A stretch of DNA of 5,068 nt, from positions 1-5,068 of the forward strand of contig JAUIKP010000286.1 of NCBI GenBank assembly GCA_030430725.1, in the 5' to 3' direction. Shown here piece by piece: positions 1 to 5,068 of the stretch. The first letter of the stretch is position 1; every line of letters starts with the position of its first letter. The notes under the pieces are model-generated. The model saw only the letters and a program-made list of their open reading frames with translations, ran no database searches and was not told the DNA's origin. Position numbers and translations under genes: made by a program. The stretch is from Nitrospiria bacterium (lineage in GTDB: Bacteria > Nitrospirota > Nitrospiria > Nitrospirales > UBA8639).

Positions 1-561
1 CTCGACCTCTTCATCAGTCACAAGATTCTTTTTGACCCTTGTCGTCGAGAGCAGCCCTCTGAATTTTTCAATTTTCTCTTTTGTTTTTTCATCCAATTTG
101 GTTTCCATGATTTGACTCATGCGTAAGATGTACTCGAAGCGCTCGGAAAGCGATCCCTCATTGTTCATGATACTCATGGCCGCGAATTGATTATTCGTGG
201 TCGCAGCCAGGTCGGGAACAAAATCGACAAGCCGCGCGAAACTTTCTGCATTCATATATTGTTTGCTGGCATCTTGCGCACGCAATCCTTCTAATAAGGC
301 CGGAGTCAGTTCTGGCTGCGTCGATTCCCCTTCTCCTCCCTCACCTTCAAGCACCATGTCTTTTAGGGCTTTCTTTTTCACCACTCCTGTTAACCCTTGG
401 GTTAAAAAATCAAAATCATCAGGTTCGACAGCCAATCCCGGTGTGCACCAACTAAAAAAATTGTCTTCCGACTTAGGAACGGTGTCATCCCCATTGGTCA
501 GCACATTGTAGATTTTCCCCATAATCGAGTTGAGCATGACGCTCGGTTCAACCTGTGGCAT
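1..561 (-). CDS. Hypothetical acidic soluble protein, C-terminus cut by window edge
   Basis: I do not recognise this protein. An uninterrupted reading frame of 187 codons begins at an ATG on the minus strand (559-561) and stays open to base 1, so the C-terminus lies outside the window. The start is well supported: a strong Shine-Dalgarno AAGGAGG sits at 569-575, 7 bases before the ATG. The protein begins MPQVEPSVMLNSIMGKIYNV. It carries a conserved-looking stretch FFSWCTPG near residues 35-42, a Glu/Gly-rich acidic linker near 73-80 (EGEGGEGES), and then a helical, charge-rich half with SERFEYILRMSQ followed by a Lys/Glu-rich probable coiled-coil helix near 151-168. There is no signal peptide, membrane segment or nucleotide-binding motif, so a cytoplasmic structural, adaptor or cargo-type protein is possible, but no function is assigned. 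It diverges from the mepK-like gene across an 800-base gap. That it is coding is fairly certain; its identity is open. Confidence 0.85.
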   Translation of the reverse strand, partial: MPQVEPSVMLNSIMGKIYNVLTNGDDTVPKSEDNFFSWCTPGLAVEPDDFDFLTQGLTGVVKKKALKDMVLEGEGGEGESTQPELTPALLEGLRAQDASKQYMNAESFARLVDFVPDLAATTNNQFAAMSIMNNEGSLSERFEYILRMSQIMETKLDEKTKEKIEKFRGLLSTTRVKKNLVTDEEVE

Positions 562-568
562 AGCGACT

Positions 569-575
569 CCTCCTT
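569..575 (-). promoter_or_regulatory. Strong Shine-Dalgarno of the minus-strand hypothetical gene
   Basis: Read on the minus strand the site is AAGGAGG, a near-perfect complement to the 16S rRNA 3' end, 7 bases from the ATG at 561. It fixes the start codon and argues that this reading frame is expressed. Confidence 0.8.
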
Positions 576-583
576 ACAGTAAG

Positions 584-605
584 ACGTACCTTTTACGGGG
601 TACGT
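584..605. repeat. 7-bp inverted repeat in the leader of the minus-strand gene
   Basis: ACGTACC (584-590) and GGTACGT (599-605) are perfect inverted copies around an 8-base loop. The element lies 8 bases upstream of the Shine-Dalgarno of the minus-strand hypothetical gene. It could be an operator or an mRNA hairpin in the 5' leader that affects ribosome access. There is no T-tract, so a terminator is unlikely. The function is inferred from position only. Confidence 0.5.
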
Positions 606-799
606 GAAAATTGAATAATTGGCCCATTACGTTTATTGACATCAGCAAGACTTATTCCCAACCGACATGTGGTGTGTTGACGAGTGTGGTGCCGACGTAT
701 CCCCTTTGGATTCCACTGCTTTCAACCTTTTCCTTACCGCTTACCTGACGCAGGCGTTCCTTTCATAACGTTCGCGGTGTATCTGATTGTTAAACTTGT

Positions 800-815
800 T
801 TATCTGTTTAGATAA
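800..815. repeat. AT-rich 6-bp inverted repeat
   Basis: TTATCT (800-805) and AGATAA (810-815) are perfect inverted copies separated by GTTT. The site lies inside a run of GTTTA-like repeats (GTTAAAC at 789-795, GTTTATC at 798-804, GTTTAGA at 806-812). Such a dyad could be a transcription-factor operator for either divergent gene, but it is short and AT-rich, so chance is possible. Confidence 0.3.
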
Positions 816-1087
816 TCGGAATCCCCCGACCAACTTGTTGAAAATTGGGATTGGAGCCAAGAATGAACAGCTGATCTCCACCTGATCTTCTGCAACTCAC
901 GAGATCAAACATAGGGGAGAGACTTCGAAAATCAGGGCAATTTGAAAGCAGATAGGAAATTCCGAAAAATTACTTCCAACGCGAGAGAAGAATCCAACCC
1001 GATAAGCACTGGAGTCCCGTGAGCATGGGCTTGGACAAAAACACACTGAGGGCATGACACCCATCAACCCAACATACTTCACCCATC

Positions 1088-1109
1088 GATGTCGGATTCA
1101 AGATGTCGG
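1088..1109. repeat. Short direct repeat GATGTCGG with 14-base period
   Basis: GATGTCGG occurs at 1088-1095 and again at 1102-1109, and a related ACGTCGGC is found at 1145-1152. The spacing is 14 bases, not a whole number of helical turns, so a tandem protein-binding site is only a weak suggestion. Confidence 0.25.
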
Positions 1110-1184
1110 CCATAGGCTGCTAACGATTGACTCCCATATGCAGAACGTCGGCAAGAACAGCAGTGCAGGTCGATTTCGCCAAAA

Positions 1185-1253
1185 CCATGGGTGAACCACA
1201 AAGGGACGACTGGCCGATTTCATTCTTTCCCTTTGTGGACTCACCCACAATGG
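1185..1253. repeat. Long imperfect inverted repeat, about 21 paired bases
   Basis: The core is a perfect 11-bp inverted repeat, CCACAAAGGGA at 1196-1206 against TCCCTTTGTGG at 1228-1238, with a 21-base loop. Outside it, after a small internal loop, GGGTGA (1189-1194) pairs with TCACCC (1241-1246). Then CCAT (1185-1188) pairs with ATGG (1250-1253) past a 3-base bulge. No T-tract follows on either strand, so it is not a standard intrinsic terminator. It lies upstream of the predicted mepK promoter, so it may belong to a small RNA, be a palindromic repeat element, or be a protein-binding dyad. The inverted symmetry is read directly; its role is unknown. Confidence 0.7.
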
Positions 1254-1287
1254 ATGAGTGGAAGATTGAAAAATTTCCTTCTATTGG

Positions 1288-1316
1288 TTGACCTCATCAT
1301 CCTATTTTGTTAAAGA
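1288..1316 (+). promoter_or_regulatory. Candidate sigma70 promoter for the mepK-like gene
   Basis: A -35-like TTGACC at 1288-1293 is followed after 17 bases by TAAAGA at 1311-1316, preceded by TG at 1308-1309 as in an extended -10. Transcription would start near 1323, giving a leader of about 60 bases to the ATG at 1383. The -35 is good and the -10 is weak (3 of 6 consensus bases). Confidence 0.4.
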
Positions 1317-1382
1317 GTCAGTGTTTCATGTCGTTTTATTTTCCCCCTATATCTCCCCATTCAAAGTTCGGAGGGTGTCACC

Positions 1383-1949
1383 ATGTCTCAGAAGGCGGAA
1401 GAACTCTGGTCCAGGCGCTTCTTTCTGAAGTCCTCACTTGCAGGCATGCTGATTCTTGGCAGCCGGCTGATGTTTCCCGAATCTGCATCTGCCCAGTCCC
1501 TGCCTGAAGGCCGGCTTCGCCTCTATAACGCCCACACTGACGAACGACTCCAGGTAACGTATCGCAATCAATCCGGCCGCTATGACCAGGAAGCCCTAAA
1601 AGACATTAACTATTTCCTGCGATGCCATCATTCCAAAAAAATCTGCCAGATGGATATTCAATTGCTGGAATATATGAACCAGGTAGAAAAGTTAGTTGGA
1701 CAGGGGAAGGAAATTCATGTCTATTCTGCCTACCGTTCGCCCTCATACAATAAATTGTTGATTCGCCTTGGTCGAGGGGCCGCGCCAAACAGCTTACATA
1801 CAGTCGGACAAGCAGTGGATTTCTCGATTCCCGGCGTTCGACTTTCAAACATTCGACGCGCCGCGGTGAAGCTTCGAAAGGGTGGAGTCGGCTATTACGG
1901 CCGACGGGGATTCATCCATATCGATACCGGAGCGATCCGGTACTGGTAA
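1383..1949 (+). CDS. mepK: Tat-exported murein endopeptidase, MepK/YcbK (DUF882, peptidase M15) family
   Basis: This 188-residue protein resembles E. coli MepK (YcbK, about 182 residues) along its whole length. That enzyme is a periplasmic zinc endopeptidase that cuts peptide cross-links in peptidoglycan, including the 3-3 type. The N-terminus has a textbook twin-arginine motif, SRRFFLK at residues 10-16, then a hydrophobic stretch and an ASA cleavage site, with the mature protein probably starting at Gln38. The M15 metal-site motifs are intact: SAYRSP at 115-120, SLHTVGQAVDFS at 137-148 with His139 and Asp146 as ligands, and GFIHIDTG at 177-184 with His179 as third ligand. GGVGYYGRRGF and the terminal RYW also match the family. 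The ATG is set by GGAGGG at 1370-1375, 7 bases upstream. The gene stands alone: promoter-like bases precede it and a T-rich stretch follows. Specificity for 3-3 cross-links is inferred from the E. coli relative. Confidence 0.9.
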   Translation: MSQKAEELWSRRFFLKSSLAGMLILGSRLMFPESASAQSLPEGRLRLYNAHTDERLQVTYRNQSGRYDQEALKDINYFLRCHHSKKICQMDIQLLEYMNQVEKLVGQGKEIHVYSAYRSPSYNKLLIRLGRGAAPNSLHTVGQAVDFSIPGVRLSNIRRAAVKLRKGGVGYYGRRGFIHIDTGAIRYW

Positions 1950-1960
1950 TTCCTTTTTTT
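1925..1960 (+). terminator. Possible weak intrinsic terminator after the mepK-like gene
   Basis: TACCGG (1925-1930) can pair with CCGGTA (1937-1942), or with CTGGTA (1943-1948) using one G-T pair. A run of seven T follows at 1954-1960, continuing as ATTTT. The stem overlaps the last codons and stop of the gene. The second pairing brings the stem within 5 bases of the T-run, which fits termination better. The stem is only 6 bp. Confidence 0.4.
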
Positions 1961-2241
1961 ATTTTCTCACGTTCCAACCAACATCATCCGGTCTTGTAAG
2001 GGCTATGAGGAATAGTCCTTGACTTGTAATTGGGCCATGAGTACTCCTCCAGTCAGGGAAAATTCCCCCTACGCGAAACTCTCAGATCTCATATTGCCGG
2101 CCACCTTCCCATTCAAAGCACACAAACGTGTTCAACCTCATCAATCCTACCCATTACCGGAAAGCCAAACCCCGTATTCTGAGGCTGGAAAGAAAAGCCA
2201 TTTTCCCTGACGAAAAGATCGGCACACACACTTATCACTTC

Positions 2242-2250
2242 TGATACAAT
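2242..2250 (+). promoter_or_regulatory. Possible extended -10 element, distal operon promoter
   Basis: TGATACAAT reads as an extended -10 (TGn followed by TACAAT, 5 of 6 consensus bases). No good -35 box lies at the right distance, which extended -10 promoters can tolerate. A start here would give the Rieske mRNA a leader of about 270 bases that includes the hairpin at 2271-2287. Confidence 0.25.
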
Positions 2251-2270
2251 TTTCTCACATTGTTGATGCG

Positions 2271-2287
2271 CTGACGGGGTGCGTCAG
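2271..2287. repeat. 6-bp inverted repeat CTGACG/CGTCAG
   Basis: CTGACG (2271-2276) and CGTCAG (2282-2287) are perfect inverted copies around GGGTG. The right arm is part of TGCGTCAGG, a sequence that recurs at 2482-2490 and, inverted, at 744-752. The repeat could be a regulator-binding dyad upstream of the cytochrome operon or an RNA hairpin. It is not followed by a T-run. Confidence 0.4.
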
Positions 2288-2342
2288 GCCGTTCAGATTT
2301 ACCGGCTCGCCAAACTCACCCTGTGGATAAACCTTTTTGATC

Positions 2343-2370
2343 TTGACTAATTATAGTTCTGTGCTAGCCT
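2343..2370 (+). promoter_or_regulatory. Candidate sigma70 promoter of the Rieske-cytochrome b operon
   Basis: TTGACT (2343-2348) matches the -35 consensus at 5 of 6 bases. After 16 bases comes TAGCCT (2365-2370), preceded by TG at 2362-2363 in the extended -10 position. The expected start is near 2377, about 150 bases before the Rieske ATG. The -10 hexamer is poor, so the call rests on the -35 and the TG. Confidence 0.4.
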
Positions 2371-2527
2371 TGCACCGGGGCGTTTTTCAAATGGTCTATT
2401 ATCTGAATGCCGCATTATTCCGGCTCTTATCCCGAACCGTGACATTTTTATATCAAGGGTATGAGGCAAGCGATCCTCAAGTGCGTCAGGCATCGACTTG
2501 TCCGCTTTTCTCAAAGGAACCGTAATT

Positions 2528-3049
2528 ATGGAAGATGGCTTGTCCACCCCGGTGGGAACCCGCCGCTCATTCTTTGTCAAATCCACCGTGTTTATTTCTT
2601 CTCTTATTGGAATTTCCCTTGCCGTCCCATTGATCGGATACGTTATCGCCCCTGCCCTCCAACGACGAAACAAGGAATGGGTATCACTGGGGAAAACCGA
2701 GGCGCTGCCGATCGGTGAACCCAAGGCGATGGATTACACCATGACGGAAAAGGATGGATGGCAGGAAAGCCACACCACCAAGGGCGTGTGGGCGGTGAAA
2801 CAGTCCAATGGAGAGGTGACGGTATTTTCCCCCATCTGTCCTCATTTAGGTTGTGGTTATCGATGGGACCAACAGGACCGTCTCTTCAAGTGCCCCTGCC
2901 ATGGAAGCGTCTACGACATTAATGGAACCGTTAAAGCCGGCCCCGCTCCACGCCCTCTGGACACGCTGCCATCCAAAATCGAAAATGGTGACTTGCTGGT
3001 CCAATACGAGGAATATAAATCCGGTCTGGCGAAGAAAGTTGAACTCTAA
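2528..3049 (+). CDS. qcrA: Rieske 2Fe-2S protein of the cytochrome bc complex
   Basis: This 173-residue protein is the iron-sulfur subunit of quinol:cytochrome c oxidoreductase. It takes the first electron from quinol at the outer face of the membrane and passes it to cytochrome c. A Tat-type motif TRRSFFVK (residues 11-18) precedes one hydrophobic anchor (about 20-41), as usual for Rieske subunits whose folded cluster domain crosses by Tat and stays anchored. The cluster motifs are complete: CPHLGC at 104-109 and CPCHGS at 122-127. Expected ligands are Cys104, His106, Cys122 and His125, with a Cys109-Cys124 disulfide. The proline-rich loop (GPAPRPLDTLP) follows. I start it at ATG 2528, with AAAGGA at 2514-2519 eight bases upstream. 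An in-frame TTG at 2498 would add 10 residues but lacks a comparable site. The cytochrome b gene begins 2 bases after the stop, indicating one operon. Confidence 0.95.
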   Translation: MEDGLSTPVGTRRSFFVKSTVFISSLIGISLAVPLIGYVIAPALQRRNKEWVSLGKTEALPIGEPKAMDYTMTEKDGWQESHTTKGVWAVKQSNGEVTVFSPICPHLGCGYRWDQQDRLFKCPCHGSVYDINGTVKAGPAPRPLDTLPSKIENGDLLVQYEEYKSGLAKKVEL

Positions 3050-3051
3050 AC

Positions 3052-4356
3052 ATGGCCTCACGTCTTTATCAGTGGATCGACCAGCGCCTCAAATTAAAGC
3101 CCCTGGAACAAACACTCTTGGACGAGCCGATTCCCGGAGGTGCCAGCTGGAACTATGTCTTCGGCTCGGCCACACTTTTTCTTTTTGTCTTACAAGCACT
3201 GACCGGCATGTTTCTCATGGTGTATTACGTACCGGCCACTGATCATGCCTACGACACCGTGCAGTATATTCAACATGAGGTGTGGGGCGGATGGTTTATC
3301 CGTGGCATGCATCATTGGGGTGCTTCGGCCGTCATGGTCGCCATCGGGCTTCACATGTTGCAGGTTTTTTTTGACGGTGCCTATAAACGGCCTCGAGAAC
3401 TCATGTGGATTGTCGGCGTCATCCTGCTCGCTATCATGCTGGCGTTCGGATTCACAGGATATTTGCTACCTTGGGATCAAAACGCCTATTGGGCGACCCA
3501 GGTGGGAATCAACATGGTTGGCAACGTTCCCCTGATCGGGGATTTTCTGGTGAAAGCCCTTCGTGGTGGGGAAACTCTCGGCGCCCTGACGATTTCACGT
3601 TTTTTTGCCATTCACGTCGCTTTTCTTCCTGTACTCATTGCCGTGGGAATCATGCTCCATCTCTTTATTCTCAGACGGGTGGGACCCGCCGGCCCTCATG
3701 ATGAAACGAGAGCCAAAGCCGGGAGTGAAACCTTCTACCCACGGCAGGTCTTCTTGGATGCGGTGGTCATGCTTGGAGTATTTGGTGTCGTGGCCCTATT
3801 GGCGATCAGTATGGAATTCCCATTGGCTGATCGGGCCGATCCGTCAGACCATTCATTTGTCCCCGTCCCGGAATGGTATTTCCTGTTTTTTTATCAGCTG
3901 CTCAAATACGCTCCAGGGGCCTGGGGGCCTCTGGCCACCTGGCTTCTTCCCATGCTCTTTTTTACCGGATTGCTGCTCCTGCCCTTCGTGGATCGCAACC
4001 CTGACCGCAATCCGTCCTCACGCCCAATTGTGTTAGGAACGGGATTGGGATTTTTGATTCTGGTGTCTCTCCGTGATCTGTACGCGGTTCCCAAACGTGA
4101 CCCCTCGGTGGTTCGAGGCATGGCTTTAGTGGAACATTTCAATTGCAAAACCTGTCATCGTATTCACGGAGAAGGTGTCAATGTTGGTCCAGACCTTTCT
4201 TTTGTCGCCGATCGACGACCCGACAGGGAATGGCATCTTCAGCACTTTAAGGATCCCCAATCCGTTTCCCCCGGTTCCTTCATGCCAAAATTTCCACTTA
4301 ACGAGAAACAGCTCAACGACCTGACCAATTACATACTGACTCTCAAGAGTGGCTAA
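3052..4356 (+). CDS. qcrB: Cytochrome b fused to a C-terminal mono-heme cytochrome c domain
   Basis: This 434-residue membrane protein is the quinol-oxidising core of complex III. The b6-like part has four helices (about 34-60, 87-107, 117-139, 183-208). Likely heme b ligands are His87 and His101 in the second helix, and His188 and His203 in the fourth. The second pair is one residue further apart than the first, as in b6-type proteins. LPWDQNAYW (138-147) and PEWYF (273-277) mark the Qo site. The subunit-IV-like part adds three helices (about 233-254, 291-312, 325-345), giving seven in total rather than the eight of mitochondrial-type cytochrome b. The C-terminal tail carries CKTCH (365-369) and a probable axial Met411 in SFMPKF, so it supplies the c1-like acceptor. 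The Val at the position of b6f Cys35 suggests no extra heme c-n. It starts 2 bases after the Rieske stop with only a weak ribosome site, so translation is probably coupled. No other cytochrome c gene follows. Confidence 0.94.
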   Translation: MASRLYQWIDQRLKLKPLEQTLLDEPIPGGASWNYVFGSATLFLFVLQALTGMFLMVYYVPATDHAYDTVQYIQHEVWGGWFIRGMHHWGASAVMVAIGLHMLQVFFDGAYKRPRELMWIVGVILLAIMLAFGFTGYLLPWDQNAYWATQVGINMVGNVPLIGDFLVKALRGGETLGALTISRFFAIHVAFLPVLIAVGIMLHLFILRRVGPAGPHDETRAKAGSETFYPRQVFLDAVVMLGVFGVVALLAISMEFPLADRADPSDHSFVPVPEWYFLFFYQLLKYAPGAWGPLATWLLPMLFFTGLLLLPFVDRNPDRNPSSRPIVLGTGLGFLILVSLRDLYAVPKRDPSVVRGMALVEHFNCKTCHRIHGEGVNVGPDLSFVADRRPDREWHLQHFKDPQSVSPGSFMPKFPLNEKQLNDLTNYILTLKSG

Positions 4357-4551
4357 CTCTTCTTCCAATGGTGTGAAAACCGGCTGGCCTTGTTGAAAGC
4401 CACCATCACCGTGGTGCTGTTCACTCTCAACGCTGCTGTGACCCTGGAGGAGTGGATCAACCACAACACCGGCCCCCGGTTACGGCCGATACGGGGGAAG
4501 GGCCATGCGCCCCATCCCCATTCGCACCACATCCCGGCTGAACGAAACATG

Positions 4552-4583
4552 TCCCCCACGGCCAGGACAACAGCCGTGGGGGG
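4552..4583. terminator. GC-rich hairpin between convergent genes, possible bidirectional terminator
   Basis: CCCCCACGGC (4553-4562) and GCCGTGGGGG (4573-4582) form a perfect 10-bp stem around a 10-base loop, extendable by one T-G pair. It lies 8 bases beyond the stop of the minus-strand channel-like gene and about 200 bases after the cytochrome b stop. Position between convergent genes suggests transcript ending or 3'-end protection in both directions. Neither strand has a T-run after the stem, so it is not a standard intrinsic terminator. A second, weaker 6-bp stem (CCCCCG 4473-4478, CGGGGG 4492-4497) lies nearby in the same 234-base spacer. I see no gene in that spacer. Confidence 0.5.
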
Positions 4584-4590
4584 AAAAGAC

Positions 4591-5068
4591 CTATCCTCGA
4601 CGTTCGCCTCGGGCTTGACTGAACCAATGCTCCATTTGCTTGCCTGCGGCTTCCCGACCTCCTAGACCAAAGGATAACGCCACCGCCACGGCAATCGCAC
4701 CAAGGGTCAGCCCAAAAGCCAGATTAACGATTTCATTGGCTAACCCCATGGCTCGGAGACCCATGGCGATCACCAATCCCAGAATCGCGAATCGGGCAAT
4801 ATTCGCAACTCCTCCCGAATTCGCTCCATGAATGCGAATAATGGTTTCATACGCGAGATTTGATAACCAGAACCCGATGGCAATGATGGCACTGCCCAAT
4901 AACACCTGGCCACCAAACTCGATAAACATCGTGACAAGTTGAGACACCTGATGAAAACCCAACTGGTTGGCCGCTTCGACAACCGCAAATAACATAATAA
5001 AAAAGGCCAGGACTTTTCCCACCATAGACGAAGGCGTGGTGTGACCGGTAAACACTTGTCCCATGCCC
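4591..5068 (-). CDS. Mechanosensitive-channel-like membrane protein (conserved TM helix type), C-terminal part
   Basis: The minus-strand frame ends with TAG at 4591-4593 and is still open at the right edge, so the N-terminus is missing. An ATG at 5064 is present, but the frame continues upstream and the first visible residues look internal. The 157 residues from that Met are very hydrophobic, with four likely membrane helices (about 16-33, 48-70, 86-107, 111-134). The segment ending in SFGLGGREAAGKQMEHW (131-147) is the hallmark: an Ala/Gly-rich helix ending in FGLGGREAA is typical of the conserved TM helix proteins related to small-conductance mechanosensitive (MscS-like) channels. No MscS beta-domain follows; the protein stops about 10 residues later, as in the short members of this group. 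A role in osmotic response is inferred from the family. It converges on the cytochrome operon and is probably unrelated to it. Confidence 0.8.
   Translation of the reverse strand, partial: GMGQVFTGHTTPSSMVGKVLAFFIMLFAVVEAANQLGFHQVSQLVTMFIEFGGQVLLGSAIIAIGFWLSNLAYETIIRIHGANSGGVANIARFAILGLVIAMGLRAMGLANEIVNLAFGLTLGAIAVAVALSFGLGGREAAGKQMEHWFSQARGERRG

Larger units (their letters stand above)
577..1382. other. Non-coding gap of about 800 bases with several inverted repeats
   Basis: No credible protein gene is visible between the start of the minus-strand hypothetical gene and the mepK-like gene. The only frame of note, a GTG-started 61-codon frame at 897-1082 on the minus strand, has no ribosome binding site and no recognisable protein character. 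I see no tRNA arms or known RNA motif. The gap contains inverted repeats at 584-605 and 800-815, a short direct repeat at 1088-1109, a long imperfect inverted repeat at 1185-1253 and a plausible promoter at 1288-1316. It must contain the promoters of the two divergent flanking genes. Its length leaves room for a small RNA. Confidence 0.6.
1950..2527. other. Non-coding gap upstream of the Rieske-cytochrome b operon
   Basis: No credible gene is seen in these 578 bases. Short open frames exist at 2019-2210 and 2337-2525 (plus), but neither has a ribosome binding site or recognisable protein features. The first part is a T-rich possible terminator. The second half holds an extended -10-like sequence at 2242-2250, a 6-bp hairpin at 2271-2287, a better promoter candidate at 2343-2370 and two copies of GTGCGTCAGGC (2279-2289, 2481-2491). 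It most likely serves as the promoter and leader region of the respiratory operon. Confidence 0.55.

Noticed and set aside
197..511. 104-codon plus-strand frame inside the left gene
   Set aside because: It is antisense to the well-supported minus-strand gene, Ser/Pro-rich and low in complexity, with no ribosome site.
897..1082. 61-codon minus-strand frame in the left gap
   Set aside because: It starts with GTG, has no ribosome binding site, and its translation is Cys/Ser/Phe-rich without recognisable protein character.
577..1382. A tRNA, known riboswitch or CRISPR array in the long gap
   Set aside because: I found no T-loop (GTTCRA) with matching acceptor stem, no recognised riboswitch core and no regularly spaced repeats. 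The repeats present are short dyads.
2019..2210. 63-codon plus-strand frame between mepK and the Rieske gene
   Set aside because: It has no ribosome binding site, is Pro/Ser/His-rich without domain features, and ends far from any partner gene.
2498..2527. Upstream TTG as the Rieske start
   Set aside because: ATG 2528 has AAAGGA at a suitable 8-base distance. The TTG has no such site, and the extension puts extra residues before the Tat motif.
4126..4464. 112-codon minus-strand frame over the cytochrome b 3' end
   Set aside because: It is mostly antisense to the heme c domain of the cytochrome fusion and shows no family features or ribosome site.
4390..4665. 91-codon plus-strand frame after the cytochrome gene
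   Set aside because: It starts with TTG, runs through the intergenic hairpin and into the antisense of the channel-like gene, and turns into His/Pro-rich noise after residue 30.
4591..5064. ATG at 5064 as the true start of the channel-like protein
   Set aside because: The frame stays open upstream to the window edge, the first visible residues look like the interior of the family, and too little sequence remains to see a ribosome site.

Overview
The window is bacterial, with base composition close to balanced G+C. It most resembles a Gram-negative, respiring organism. The cytochrome b-cytochrome c fusion next to a Tat-exported Rieske protein is an arrangement I associate with Nitrospirota (Nitrospira-like bacteria), but the lineage is inferred from gene architecture only. 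No mobile element, CRISPR array, tRNA or rRNA gene is visible.

Left part (1-1382): an unrecognised, acidic, apparently cytoplasmic protein is encoded on the minus strand from a strong ribosome binding site and runs off the left edge. It is followed by about 800 bases without a convincing gene. This gap holds several inverted repeats, the most striking being a long imperfect one at 1185-1253, and ends with a plausible promoter for the next gene. The middle-left gene (1383-1949, plus) encodes a Tat-exported M15-type murein endopeptidase of the DUF882/MepK (YcbK) family, with all metal-site motifs intact.

After a second non-coding stretch of about 580 bases, with candidate promoters and a small hairpin, comes a two-gene respiratory operon. 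It encodes a Rieske iron-sulfur protein (2528-3049) and, 2 bases later, a 434-residue fusion (3052-4356). The fusion joins a cytochrome b6-like half, a subunit-IV-like half with the PEWY motif, and a C-terminal mono-heme cytochrome c domain. Together they supply the quinol-oxidising site, both b hemes, the 2Fe-2S cluster and a c-type heme, so a complete minimal complex III (quinol:cytochrome c oxidoreductase) could be built from two polypeptides. No separate cytochrome c1 gene follows.

Right part (4357-5068): a 234-base spacer with a GC-rich 10-bp hairpin separates the operon from a convergent minus-strand gene. That gene is cut by the right edge and encodes the C-terminal part of a small membrane protein of the mechanosensitive-channel-like conserved TM helix type.

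The genes look like ordinary chromosomal housekeeping genes. The least explained parts are the minus-strand orphan protein and the structured 800-base gap between it and the mepK-like gene.
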